Shown here in pieces: positions 1-8,471 of a stretch of 64,000 nucleotides of DNA. Every line of letters begins with the position of its first letter. The stretch's first letter is position 1. The stretch comes from Saprospira grandis DSM 2844. GTDB taxonomy: Bacteria > Bacteroidota > Bacteroidia > Chitinophagales > Saprospiraceae. The translations under genes were made by a program, and so were the position numbers. The notes beneath the pieces were generated by a model, which saw only the letters and a program-made list of their open reading frames with translations, had not been told where the DNA came from and made no database searches. The stretch is from contig NZ_JH719942.1 in the NCBI RefSeq assembly GCF_000275825.1, positions 1,690,993 to 1,754,992 of the forward strand. Reading direction: 5' to 3'.

Positions 1-477
1 ATGACTCTCGATTTCAAACAAATCATTATGGTTTCCCGCAAAAGGCGGAGACATAGCGATTGGCAGCCCATTTTTATCTGTGAGAAAGAGAGCATTTGTG
101 GTTTTGGACTTTTTTCGGCCCTGATAACCCACAGCTTCGCCCCCTCTTTTCGCTGGGGTATGACTTCCGTCAAGCTGTATACTAGATAAATCTAAACAAG
201 ATTTTTCATGGGCTAGAAATTGGATCCACACTTTTTGCCAAATACCAGACTCGGACCAGCTATTGAAGTAGTAATATACTGTTTGCCAGCAAATTAGAAC
301 TTCGTCAAAAAAAGATTGTATCGGTAATTCTCTCCACTGACAACCTGTTTTAAGCCTATAAATTATCGCTTTAACAATTTGCCACAGAGGCGCTTTGGTT
401 TTTCGAGCCAATTTTTTTTCGGGAAAAAATGCTAATATTTTTTCCGTAATAAATTCTTTTGATAAATTCACAACCAT
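1..477 (-). CDS. IS5-family transposase, 3' end beyond window
   Basis: The minus strand is open from an ATG at 477 to the window edge (159 codons, no stop). The translation has the look of an IS5-family (IS1031/IS427 branch) transposase. It has an N-terminal segment with RLKTGCQWRELP and WQTVYYYFNSW, then the first catalytic region around LDGSHTPAKRGGE, then GYQGRKKSKTTNALFL and a GNHND motif near the break. The remaining DDE residues lie outside. Its base composition is more AT-rich than its neighbours, as expected for an insertion sequence. The terminal repeat should lie in the following 100 bases, but with one end visible I cannot define it. Confidence 0.85.
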   Translation of the reverse strand, partial: MVVNLSKEFITEKILAFFPEKKLARKTKAPLWQIVKAIIYRLKTGCQWRELPIQSFFDEVLICWQTVYYYFNSWSESGIWQKVWIQFLAHEKSCLDLSSIQLDGSHTPAKRGGEAVGYQGRKKSKTTNALFLTDKNGLPIAMSPPFAGNHNDLFEIESH

Positions 478-595
478 GTTGCAAAGCCTTTTTTTGTTTT
501 TGTCGTAATCAACAATAATAAGCGCTTTGCAGCCTATTTACACGCCTTAGTCTAGCTGCTGACTAAAAAATTTAAACAAGCTCTATATAAGCAAA
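478..595. other. Insertion-sequence flank and 3' region of the protease gene
   Basis: AT-rich stretch with GCAAAGC near 483 and GCTTTGC near 522, a possible inverted pair at the end of the insertion sequence. No gene seen. Confidence 0.3.
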
Positions 596-2137
596 TTAGC
601 GCTGAATCACCAATTTCTGTTGCAAATTGCCATAGGGCGTGTTCAAGACCACCATATACACCCCATTGCTCAACTGCCCAACTTCTAGCAGCTGCGCATT
701 GTCGCCAGCAAAAAACTGAATCTTATCTAGGCCCGCTACTTTGCGGCCATCTAGACTAAAGACCTGCAAGCTCGCCACCAAATCTTTAGGCAAATTGATG
801 AGCAATTCTGCCGTAGACCCCGCCAAAGGGTTTTGCATCAAGCGCATTTCAGACATACTGCTAAACTCCTCGCCAATGACAGAAGAAGTAGGCGCCGTTG
901 TGCTAAAGCTCTGTGCAGGAGAAGTAGCGCCACAAGTATTCAACTGATTGAGCGGACGAACGGTCCAGCTATACTGACGAGGGAAACCCAAATCAGCCTG
1001 CGGGATAGTCGTTGAGGTTGTTCCATAAACAATCTTCTCAGTAACCGTCTCAATGGGGATTCCCCCAAAAGTACGCTCAATGTTAATATAATAGGCCGTA
1101 GCATTGCTCACTGCGGTCCATTCTAAAGTGATGTCGCCATTCAACTCTACACTTCCGCCATTGCTAGGTGCCACCGCCGAAATGCCCGCACCAGAAACTA
1201 CCGCATTGGGCGTAGGCGCAGAAAAAGAGTTCCAACGACTCAAAATATCAGCCGCCATGGCCGACTTTTGCTCCGCCGTAAATGAATCGACACAAGCATC
1301 GGCATAATAAGACATAAAGTTAGACTCCATTGGGTCTACAGCCACCCCCAAAGGATCTTTTACGCCCCCAGTATAGGGACAATTATCGCGGAAAGACACA
1401 TAGTCTGCCGGCGTATCGCAAAAACCATCCGCTGCAGAGCTACAGTTGGCACTACCGCCCGTACGAGCTTCTCGCTCTACTGACGAACCGTTAATCAAGT
1501 TAGGGGCATTGCCTGGCTCATAAATCGTTACATCGGCACCCTCCCAACCATAAAAGGTATGGTTGAGGGTAAAGAAGTGGCCCACCTCATGTGTTCCTGT
1601 GCTAGAGGTTCCATTGGCCATTTGGTTAAGAACAAAGATAAAGTCGCCAGCAGGCGTATAGTAAGAAGCGACTTGGTTGTTCACCGAAGCACTCATAAAG
1701 ATATTAACTGCTCCAGCCGATTTATTATTAAACATGATGTTTTGCGAGCCAAAACCGCCCCCATCATTATAGACTGTATTATTATTAAAGTAATTGACCG
1801 AATTGCTCACGCCCTGCATATAAAACTGTACGTCCTGCGAGCGGTAGTCATTATTCATATCGCAGAGCATAGCAAATACATTGCTCAAAGATACTGTATT
1901 CTCGCCATTGGCATCGCCTACTATATGAAACTTAACAGGGATATATTTAATATTTCGGCTCTGCTGAAAAGCAGCTATTTCTGCAGGATCCACCAAGCGG
2001 CGGTTTTCCATTAGACGTTGCTTAATAAGCTGACCATCGGCAAAACTGACACCACAATCTGCGTTTAGCTGCTGGGCCTGAAGACTAAGGCTTGACCAAC
2101 CCAATAGGGCAGCTCCGATTAGTGCTTTTATTTTCAT
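596..2137 (-). CDS. Secreted M43-type zinc metalloprotease with T9SS sorting domain
   Basis: The 513-residue product starts with a signal peptide ending near LQAQ (residues 1-22). The catalytic motif HEVGHFFTLNH (about 183-193) gives the three zinc ligands and catalytic Glu of HExxHxxxxxH, and the Met-turn follows at NFMSYY (about 273). This is the pattern of pappalysin/cytophagalysin peptidases. Then come a fibronectin-III-like region (about 320-415) and a C-terminal beta-rich sorting tail (about 430-513) ending in KLVIQR, typical of type-A type IX secretion cargo. Likely exported to the surface or medium to degrade protein. It is divergent from the next gene; a TAnnTTTG -7 box lies upstream. 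Confidence 0.88.
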   Translation of the reverse strand: MKIKALIGAALLGWSSLSLQAQQLNADCGVSFADGQLIKQRLMENRRLVDPAEIAAFQQSRNIKYIPVKFHIVGDANGENTVSLSNVFAMLCDMNNDYRSQDVQFYMQGVSNSVNYFNNNTVYNDGGGFGSQNIMFNNKSAGAVNIFMSASVNNQVASYYTPAGDFIFVLNQMANGTSSTGTHEVGHFFTLNHTFYGWEGADVTIYEPGNAPNLINGSSVEREARTGGSANCSSAADGFCDTPADYVSFRDNCPYTGGVKDPLGVAVDPMESNFMSYYADACVDSFTAEQKSAMAADILSRWNSFSAPTPNAVVSGAGISAVAPSNGGSVELNGDITLEWTAVSNATAYYINIERTFGGIPIETVTEKIVYGTTSTTIPQADLGFPRQYSWTVRPLNQLNTCGATSPAQSFSTTAPTSSVIGEEFSSMSEMRLMQNPLAGSTAELLINLPKDLVASLQVFSLDGRKVAGLDKIQFFAGDNAQLLEVGQLSNGVYMVVLNTPYGNLQQKLVIQR

Positions 2138-2187
2138 AAAAATTTGTATTATAGTTAGTTAATCCCTTTATTGATAGGCTATTCTTC

Positions 2188-2195
2188 CAAAGATA
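2188..2195 (-). promoter_or_regulatory. Candidate -7 box (TATCTTTG) for the M43 protease gene
   Basis: Exact match to the Bacteroidota TAnnTTTG -7 consensus on the minus strand, about 50 bases upstream of the protease ATG. The -33 TTTG is only approximately present, so the call rests on one box. Confidence 0.4.
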
Positions 2196-2269
2196 AATAA
2201 TTATATCTTGCTAAATGGCCTAAGTGACAGTATTTTTTAGGCACAAAGGCTGGTTTAGCATTCAATTAT

Positions 2270-3955
2270 ATGCCTATTATGTTTTCTAAGCCAATCCTCA
2301 AGGCCCTATTTTTCTGCCTGCTTTTTTCTAGCTCCTTAGCGGCACAATTGCATAATCAAGGGGCCTTGATTTCTATTAAGTCGGGGGCTATGCTCAGCGT
2401 TCAGGGCGATCTTGAAAATGCTGGAGCGATTGACAATAGCGATACGATACACCTTCGCGGCGACTTTATCCAAAATCACCCCAGCAACCAAGGCTTCAGT
2501 TCTATTAACGAGGGCTGGCTCTTTTTGGATGGAGGCCAGCAGGCCATTCGAGGAAATTTCCCTAGCCGATTTCATTATTTGGTCTTGGCGGGCAGTGACC
2601 ATAAAACCGCTAGTACCCAAGCTAGTTTTGTGACAGGCCAGCTCCGCTTAAATGAGTGGAAATTGGCCCTAGATAGCCAACGGCTCGAAATTCTTTCGGC
2701 GGAGCCCAATGCCTTGCAAACAGGCCAAAATGGCCAATATGGCTTTATTTCTTCTTCTGGGCCTGGCGGACTTATTCGCAAAATGGACCGCCCGGCCCCC
2801 TATCTTTTTGCTCTGGGTGGAACGGATAATGGCCTTCGTCTTTTTCGCCCAATGTTAATTCAGCCTCAGGCTAATGATAGTAGCCAAGTTTGGGCCAGTT
2901 ATTGGGCCGGCGATGCAGGCCAATATGGCCTAGACCGACAGCAAAAAGAGCTAGAACTCTGCCTGCTCAATCCACTTTATAGCCATGCCATTAACAGAGA
3001 GCAAGGTAGCAGCCCCCTTCAAATTAGCTTTTATAGCGACCCCAATACAGAGGGCCAATTTGAACAGCTGGCCCAATGGAGCAGCAGCTGGAAGTATCTC
3101 GATGAGCTTCAGAATCAGCTCCCTAGCTTTGCGGGCCTCCAAAGCCTTACCCTAGATAGTTTGCTGAGCAACTGGAGCGATAGCCTTTTTATTCTGGCCC
3201 AAAAGAGCCCCGAACTAATACTAGAAGCCGCCCCTGCCCCCTATTGCGACAATGCCGAAATTCTCCTTAGCGAAACCCTTGGCCTATACAATGATTACGA
3301 ACTCTATATTAACGGGCAGGTTTGGGGAAATAGCCCCAGCCCCAGCTTTTCCCCCCTACTTTCTCCTGGCCAATATCAGTTGCAGCTCTTGGGCCAAAAT
3401 GCGGCCTGTGGCCGCTGGAGCGATAGCCTATTAATTGAGGTATTTGCCGCCCCTCAGCTCCAGCTCAATAATGACACCCTGATTGTAGAGGGCAGCAGCA
3501 TTCCCTTAGCCGCCAATGGGGCCGACTTCTACAATTGGAGCCCTAGTCTAGACATAGACTGTGACATCTGTCCACAAACAATTGCCCAACCGAGCAGCAG
3601 CGGATATATTCGGCTTTTAGGCGAGAGTATGGAGGGTTGCAGCAGCCTAGATTCTTTTTATGTAGAACTGCGTCCTAGAGTAGAAGACATTCTCTTTATT
3701 CCCAATGTGATTACGCCCAACAATGACGGCCAAAATGATTTTTGGGTGATTCAAAACATACAGCTTTTCCCCAAAAACAAGTTGCGCATTCTCAACCGCT
3801 GGGGAGACCTGGTCTATCGGGCCGATTTTTACAACAACAACTGGCAGGGAGAGTTTGCCAATGGCCCTCTTCCTGCGGGCACCTACTATTATATTCTGGA
3901 CCTAGGCGAGGGCTGGGGCGTTTTTAAAGGCCCCATTACTATTATTCGTCAGTAG
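2270..3955 (+). CDS. Secreted protein with gliding-motility-associated C-terminal (CHU_C) domain
   Basis: The 561-residue product has a signal peptide ending near LAAQ; a second in-frame ATG at 2279 gives a shorter leader and may be the true start. Residues about 30-470 resemble the low-complexity beta-rich surface proteins of this phylum (repeated short strands, few Lys). From about 475 the text IPNVITPNNDGQNDFW, RILNRWGDLVY and LPAGTYYYIL marks the CHU_C/type-B sorting domain used by gliding bacteria to route proteins through type IX secretion. The specific function of the passenger is not recognisable. Its end overlaps the opposing gene by 14 bases. Confidence 0.85.
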   Translation: MPIMFSKPILKALFFCLLFSSSLAAQLHNQGALISIKSGAMLSVQGDLENAGAIDNSDTIHLRGDFIQNHPSNQGFSSINEGWLFLDGGQQAIRGNFPSRFHYLVLAGSDHKTASTQASFVTGQLRLNEWKLALDSQRLEILSAEPNALQTGQNGQYGFISSSGPGGLIRKMDRPAPYLFALGGTDNGLRLFRPMLIQPQANDSSQVWASYWAGDAGQYGLDRQQKELELCLLNPLYSHAINREQGSSPLQISFYSDPNTEGQFEQLAQWSSSWKYLDELQNQLPSFAGLQSLTLDSLLSNWSDSLFILAQKSPELILEAAPAPYCDNAEILLSETLGLYNDYELYINGQVWGNSPSPSFSPLLSPGQYQLQLLGQNAACGRWSDSLLIEVFAAPQLQLNNDTLIVEGSSIPLAANGADFYNWSPSLDIDCDICPQTIAQPSSSGYIRLLGESMEGCSSLDSFYVELRPRVEDILFIPNVITPNNDGQNDFWVIQNIQLFPKNKLRILNRWGDLVYRADFYNNNWQGEFANGPLPAGTYYYILDLGEGWGVFKGPITIIRQ

Positions 3956-4550
3956 TCTGCATTTTAATAATCATTTGCCGAATTTCTTCACAGAGGCGGC
4001 CCGAATACTCTAATTCTAAAAGGAGCTCTCGGGCCGCCTCTTTTTGGCCCCGATAATAGCGATAAAGGGCGGCTTGCAGCTTTAAGCCCCCAAAGGTATA
4101 ATGGTCTTCGGCCTGCTCCAAACCGGCCAAAGCCAACTGATAGGCCTGGCTGGGCTGCTGATCTAAATAACGGCAAGCCTCCAAATAGGCGGGCGCATAA
4201 GCTACGGCATGTTGCCGCATGAGGGTTAGGGCTTGCAGGGCCTTTTCTTTGGGCAGGTTTCGGCTTTGGATGAGCGCCCGATAAAAGCCTTTAGGAAAGC
4301 GGCCCGACAGCTCTCCTTCAATGGCCCAGCTGGCCTGCACTGCGGCCCGAAAATCGCCTAAAAAGGCATAAGTTTGCTGCGCCCAGCGGTAGCGTTTGAG
4401 TAAAAGCAGTGCATAGGCGGCATCATAGATAAATTCAGGCTGTGGGTCTAGTTTATAGGCGGTCCAAAAGGCCCTTAAAGCGGCCAAAGGTTGGTTAGCA
4501 TTTAGGGCAATTTGGCCTTTTTCGTATTCTAATTTTGCGCTGCTATTCAT
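3942..4550 (-). CDS. TPR-like helical repeat protein
   Basis: 202 residues, no signal peptide. The sequence is made of helix pairs with TPR-type spacing (for example GQIALNANQPLAALRAFWTAY followed by a YDAAYALLLLKRYRWAQ helix pair), so a small cytoplasmic protein-interaction solenoid is likely. There are no catalytic motifs. It is convergent with the surface-protein gene, and repeat R1 begins 12 bases upstream of its start, so its promoter must lie within or beyond R1. Confidence 0.6.
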   Translation of the reverse strand: MNSSAKLEYEKGQIALNANQPLAALRAFWTAYKLDPQPEFIYDAAYALLLLKRYRWAQQTYAFLGDFRAAVQASWAIEGELSGRFPKGFYRALIQSRNLPKEKALQALTLMRQHAVAYAPAYLEACRYLDQQPSQAYQLALAGLEQAEDHYTFGGLKLQAALYRYYRGQKEAARELLLELEYSGRLCEEIRQMIIKMQTTDE

Positions 4551-4561
4551 CTTCTTTTTTA

Positions 4562-4683
4562 TTTTTTGGGGCCTCCGCTGCGCTACGCTTGCGGCGCTAC
4601 GTTTCGGGGCTCGCTATTCGCTCGGCCCTTCAGCGCTCCGCGCTTTGGTCTGGCCTTCGCCCCCCCCTGCACATCGCTAGGCC
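4562..4683 (+). repeat. Bracketing repeat R1 (type A, head left)
   Basis: Head TTTTGGGGCCTCC, core CTCGC..TCGCTCGGCC, then TCTGGCC and tail CATCGCTAGGCC. Slot 2 is a GCGCTCCGCGC hairpin. A further CCCTAAAGGG stem runs on to about 4702. It pairs with R2 across tadA. Confidence 0.85.
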
Positions 4684-4718
4684 AGCTGGACCCTAAAGGG
4701 TGTTTTTTGCTTTATAAG

Positions 4719-5165
4719 CTAGCGTTTGCGTTTAAAAAAGCTTTGGAGTAGGGCTTGGGCCTCTTCGGCTAGTGGTCCTTGTTCCAATTTGGTTTTGGGG
4801 TGTAGGGCTTTTGGGGCGAGGGCTAGAAATCCTCTTTTGGGGTCGGCGGCGGCATAGACAACTCGGCCAATTTGGGCCCAAGCCAAAGCGCCGGCGCACA
4901 TCAGGCAGGGTTCTAGGGTAACATAAAGCGTAGCTTTGGGCAAATACTTACTATCTAGGGCTTGGGCTGCTGCGGTAATGGCCAAAATTTCGGCATGGGC
5001 GCTAATATCGGTTAGGGCTTCGGTGCGGTTATGTGCTCGGGCCAAAATCTGATTTTGGGTTACTAGAACAGCGCCGACGGGCACCTCATCTAGTTCAAAG
5101 GCTTTTTGGGCCTCTAAGAGGGCTTGGCGCATAAAAAACTCATCGGAAAAAACGTTAAAATCCAT
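4719..5165 (-). CDS. tadA: tRNA-specific adenosine deaminase
   Basis: 148 residues, normal for TadA. It converts adenosine-34 to inosine in the anticodon of tRNA-Arg(ACG). The cytidine-deaminase fold signatures are intact: HAE (57-59; zinc His and proton-shuttling Glu) and PCLMC (86-90; two zinc Cys), together with VPVGAVLV before them. It is the only gene between the inverted repeats R1 and R2, an odd setting for a housekeeping gene. The ATG at 5165 gives the expected N-terminus. Confidence 0.93.
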   Translation of the reverse strand: MDFNVFSDEFFMRQALLEAQKAFELDEVPVGAVLVTQNQILARAHNRTEALTDISAHAEILAITAAAQALDSKYLPKATLYVTLEPCLMCAGALAWAQIGRVVYAAADPKRGFLALAPKALHPKTKLEQGPLAEEAQALLQSFFKRKR

Positions 5166-5182
5166 AGGGTATAGACATTAGG

Positions 5183-5215
5183 CGGGCTGGTCCTTTTTTT
5201 TTGGGGACCAGCCCG
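5183..5215. terminator. Hairpin with 11-bp stem between tadA and R2
   Basis: CGGGCTGGTCC pairs with GGACCAGCCCG around a T-rich loop, followed by only four T on the + side. It could terminate transcription or be an RNA structure in the tadA leader. Confidence 0.4.
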
Positions 5216-5227
5216 TTTTGCGTATAG

Positions 5228-5386
5228 CAGGCGGCGAAGCCGCCGCAGAGGAGCGAAGCGACTGGCCTAGCGATGCGGCGGGGTGGCCCGAAGGGCCAGA
5301 CCCAGCGGGCGAAGCCCGCGCAGGGCCGAGCAGACCTGCGAGCCCCAAAGCGTAGCGCAGCAAGCGCAGCGCAGCTGAGGCCCCAA
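5228..5386 (-). repeat. Bracketing repeat R2 (type A, head right)
   Basis: Reverse copy: GGCCTAGCGATG, GGCCAGAC, GGCCGAGCAGACCTGCGAGCC and GAGGCCCC. Slot 2 is GCGGGCGAAGCCCGC; the tail carries a GGCGGCGAAGCCGCC hairpin. The head lies 11 bases from the end of the M28 gene. Confidence 0.88.
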
Positions 5387-5396
5387 ATTTCCTTAA

Positions 5397-6395
5397 TTAC
5401 TGGCCTCTTTGTTCGTATTGATAAATTACTTGCAAAACTGTTTGGCCCACTGCTTTGAGGGTAGTAGGGCTAATGATATCGATATCATCTTGGTGGGTAT
5501 GCCAATAGGGGCCGAAGCCCGTGGGGCTGCCCTTGGGTAAATTGATAATATCGAGCATCGGGATTTTGCGAATTTCGTTTACAAAAAGGTGGTCATCGAC
5601 CAATTGGCCGTGAGTTTCGTCTACAAAAAAGTCGTTATAGCCTAACTTCCAGGCTATTTGCCAGACCTCATCCACATAAAAGGCGGCATGTTTGAGCGAG
5701 ACCCCTTCTTTGGGGAAGCGGGCTGCGCGGGCGCCGACCATATCGAGAAGGATACCAAACTTTGCTTTATAGTTGGGGCTATGTGGGTTTCGGCTCCAGT
5801 GTTGGGCGCCTAGGCACCAAGAGCTGCGGTCATAGGCATCGCCGGAGAGGCCTTGGTCTTCCACATCAAAAAGGACGATATCTACACCTACATTTTGGAG
5901 TTGTTGTTTTTGGATTTGGCGGCTAATTTCGATTAAAACGGCTACGCCGCTAGCGCCATCATCTGCGCCGGGGATAGGTTCTGATTGGCGTTCGTTATCG
6001 CGGTCGGCTACTGCACGGGTATCCCAGTGAGCGGCGAGCAGGATACGAGTTTTGGCTTGGGGATTAATTTGGGCCACAATATTTTTGATGGGATAAGTTT
6101 TGCCTTGGCCATTATTCATTTCGGCGGTTTGGATATGGGCTTTAGTGCCGTAGGATTCAAACTTTTGGAGGAGCCAATTGGCGCAATCTTCATGTCCTTG
6201 GGTTTCGGGAACTCGGGGTCCAAAGGCCAGTTGAGTTTTAACGAAAGCGTAGGCAGAATCGGCGATAAAGCTGGGTGCTTTGGCCAGTTTTTCCTCGGCT
6301 TCGGTTGGAGGAGTTGGTTGAGGTTTTGGGGTATCATTTTTACAGGCCCAAAGCAGGCTAAGGGCAAAAAAAGCGGTAGCGAATTGGCGCATCAT
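5397..6395 (-). CDS. M28-family lipoprotein (glutaminyl-peptide cyclotransferase-like)
   Basis: 332 residues with a lipoprotein signal (lipobox LLWAC). The catalytic domain has the M28 zinc-site succession AAHWDTR (about 119), GADDGASG (about 143), DVEDQGLSG (about 177) and HTHQDD (near 300). This arrangement, with the WC insertion after it, matches bacterial glutaminyl cyclotransferase-like proteins as well as M28 aminopeptidases; I cannot separate the two from sequence alone. It probably acts in the periplasm. It ends the ricT-gldH transcription unit, with a 3-base gap to gldH, so is likely co-transcribed. Confidence 0.85.
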   Translation of the reverse strand: MMRQFATAFFALSLLWACKNDTPKPQPTPPTEAEEKLAKAPSFIADSAYAFVKTQLAFGPRVPETQGHEDCANWLLQKFESYGTKAHIQTAEMNNGQGKTYPIKNIVAQINPQAKTRILLAAHWDTRAVADRDNERQSEPIPGADDGASGVAVLIEISRQIQKQQLQNVGVDIVLFDVEDQGLSGDAYDRSSWCLGAQHWSRNPHSPNYKAKFGILLDMVGARAARFPKEGVSLKHAAFYVDEVWQIAWKLGYNDFFVDETHGQLVDDHLFVNEIRKIPMLDIINLPKGSPTGFGPYWHTHQDDIDIISPTTLKAVGQTVLQVIYQYEQRGQ

Positions 6396-6398
6396 AAT

Positions 6399-6890
6399 TT
6401 AGGATTCGGGATCAGCTTTTGCGGTTTCTAGAAGGAGTTTCAGGCTAGCGATACCGTTTAGAGAATCTTGGCGGCTATACTGTTGGAACTCAATTTTATA
6501 GTTGCCCAATTGGTTAAACTTAATATTGGGCATAAAGATAAGGCGTCGTTGGCAGAACTCGCCTTGGCATTTGCCCTCCCATTTACCTTTTGGGCTAGCG
6601 AGTTCTAGAGAGACCTGTCGTTCATTGAGTTCTCCGTCGGGCATTTCGACTTTTAGGAGGCTATAGACATTTTCGAACTCATAGCCTTGTTTATGTTTAA
6701 TCTCTAGGTAGAGATTATAGGCTACTGTAGTATCTGAAATGGGTAGTGTAAACTGCAGGGCATCGGCATAGGTCCAGATAGCTTGAGGGATAGCTTGTTC
6801 TTCTTCATAGAGATAATCTTGGCAGCTAGTCAATAGGGTCAGGAGTGGCAACAACATAAAAGGGAGCCATTTATTTTTTATTAGCATCAT
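6399..6890 (-). CDS. gldH: Gliding motility lipoprotein GldH
   Basis: 163 residues with a lipobox (LLTSC) after a hydrophobic leader. The sequence resembles GldH, a lipoprotein needed for gliding in Flavobacterium; the central IKHKQGYEFENVYSLLKVEMPDG-type strand pattern and the KFNQLGNYKIEF segment (as recalled) fit the family. Its start overlaps the end of ricT by 20 bases, and the ricT-gldH order is usual in Bacteroidota. A second ATG lies one codon in. Confidence 0.85.
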   Translation of the reverse strand: MMLIKNKWLPFMLLPLLTLLTSCQDYLYEEEQAIPQAIWTYADALQFTLPISDTTVAYNLYLEIKHKQGYEFENVYSLLKVEMPDGELNERQVSLELASPKGKWEGKCQGEFCQRRLIFMPNIKFNQLGNYKIEFQQYSRQDSLNGIASLKLLLETAKADPES

Positions 6891-8172
6891 GCTTCGCTTT
6901 ATTATTTTGCGAGTTTCGTGGTCGTTTTTTACGATTGCTTTTGGGGCGGCTAGGCTTCGTTTTATTTTCTGTTGGTTGAGGGCCTTTAGGGCCTTGTTTT
7001 GTTGGATTTTTGGGTTTCCGTTTCCGTTTTCGTTTGCGGTTATTTCTTTTTTTATCCTCTTTGAGTTCGCTAAGTTCTAGGCTACCGGAGCCATCGACAA
7101 AATCGTCGGGCCCTGTTTCTTTATTTAGGTGGTGGCTTGTTTTATTATCTATAATAAACTCGGAGAGGTGATAAGGTTTTTGGCCTTTTTTATTTTGGGC
7201 GGCAATTTCCTGCACACGTTCTACAGAGAGCGGGAAGACCTCCATGCCCCCAAATTCTTTTTGGTAGGCAAAGTACATAATCCGTTTAAAGATATCGGTT
7301 TTAAGGAGTTGGGCGCTTCCTTTTTCTGTTTCTAGGCGGTGAATATGTTTGGGGAAGGTTTTGAGTGCATCGAGATAAGTATTGAGCTCAAAATTGAGGC
7401 AACATTTGAGGCGGCCACATTGTCCGGAGAGTTTAGACTGATTGATGGCTAAATTTTGGTAGCGGGCGGCGGTTGTGGAGACGGATTTAAAATCGGTCAG
7501 CCAGGTGGAGCAGCAGAGTTCTCGGCCACAGGGGCCTAGGCCACCGATTAGGGCAGACTCTTGTCGGGCGCCGATTTGGCGCATTTCGATTTTCACGCGG
7601 AACTCTCGGGCGAAGATGCGGATGAGTTCGCGAAAATCCACTCGGCCATCGGCGGTATAATAGAAAGTAGCTTTTCGGCGGTCTCCTTGATACTCTACGG
7701 CGCCAATTTTCATATCGAGTTGAAGTTCTCGGGCTAGGACTCTGGCTCGGACCATTGTTTCTTGTTCGGCGGCTCTAGCTTCGGCTAGGCGTTCCAAGTC
7801 TCTTTCATTGGCGGTACGGAGTATATTAGGGAGAATAGCGTTAGGTTTCACCCTTTTCTTTTTCATTTGCAGGCGGACCAATTCGCCCATTAGGCTAACT
7901 CGGCCAATATCGTAGCCGCCAGACTTGCTTTCTACGGCTACTTGGTCGCCGGTATGGATTTGCAGATAGGGCGGCAGGCGATAAAAGGCCTTTCGCATAT
8001 TATCTTTGAACGAGAGCTCGACCACATCTAGTTGGGCCATATCGGGCATTTCCATATTTGCGAGCCAATCAAAGGTATTGAGTTTATTACAGCCTCCGCT
8101 GTTACAGTTTCCGTTATCTCCACAACCAGTACTGCTACAACCGGCAGTACTGGAACAATTCGAACATCCCAT
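6871..8172 (-). CDS. ricT: PSP1-domain regulatory protein RicT
   Basis: 433 residues. It carries the PSP1 C-terminal domain (about 60-300) with the cysteine cluster GPCGRELCC and CGRLKCCLNFE typical of RicT-like proteins. In Bacillus RicT is part of a complex that binds FeS clusters and steers RNase Y; whether that holds here is not known. Two additions stand out: a Cys-rich N-terminus (eight Cys in the first 28 residues) and a long Lys/Arg-rich tail (about 375-433) suited to binding RNA. First gene of the ricT-gldH-M28 unit. Confidence 0.85.
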   Translation of the reverse strand: MGCSNCSSTAGCSSTGCGDNGNCNSGGCNKLNTFDWLANMEMPDMAQLDVVELSFKDNMRKAFYRLPPYLQIHTGDQVAVESKSGGYDIGRVSLMGELVRLQMKKKRVKPNAILPNILRTANERDLERLAEARAAEQETMVRARVLARELQLDMKIGAVEYQGDRRKATFYYTADGRVDFRELIRIFAREFRVKIEMRQIGARQESALIGGLGPCGRELCCSTWLTDFKSVSTTAARYQNLAINQSKLSGQCGRLKCCLNFELNTYLDALKTFPKHIHRLETEKGSAQLLKTDIFKRIMYFAYQKEFGGMEVFPLSVERVQEIAAQNKKGQKPYHLSEFIIDNKTSHHLNKETGPDDFVDGSGSLELSELKEDKKRNNRKRKRKRKPKNPTKQGPKGPQPTENKTKPSRPKSNRKKRPRNSQNNKAKHDANKK

Positions 8173-8432
8173 AAATATATATATAGCTAGAGGGCGGGGC
8201 CCTCTTTATTGTTGAGAAAGATGAGCTACTTCTTTTGCAGGCAAGAGCTTAGGGGCTAAGTTGCCAGGAGGAGCAGCTATTTTTTTTGCTAGCCAACAGC
8301 TCTGTAGAGCGGCAAAGAAGGGGCTTTTTCAAGCCTAAAAGCGACTAGCCCGAGCAAAGGGGTTGGGCTTATTTTGGCTAGCTAAAAATCATTCAAAAGT
8401 ACAAATTTGTTTAGACTTTTGTGGCCTTCAGC
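8173..8432. other. Gene-free leader of the ricT unit
   Basis: It contains an AGAGGGC/GCCCTCT hairpin at 8189-8205 just upstream of ricT and an imperfectly repetitive GCTAG-rich stretch. No gene or clear promoter seen. Confidence 0.3.
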
Positions 8433-8456
8433 AAAAAAAAGGCCGCCTTTGGGGCC
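8433..8456 (-). terminator. Probable intrinsic terminator of the 8.5-9.2 kb gene
   Basis: On the minus strand a short G/C hairpin (GGCC-CC with GG-C-GGCC) is followed by eight T, immediately after the gene. Confidence 0.5.
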
Positions 8457-8471
8457 GCCTTAAAGGTTTCT

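Noticed and set aside
1559-2014. 151-codon frame opposite the M43 protease
   Set aside because: Lies wholly inside a well-supported gene on the other strand and has no family features.
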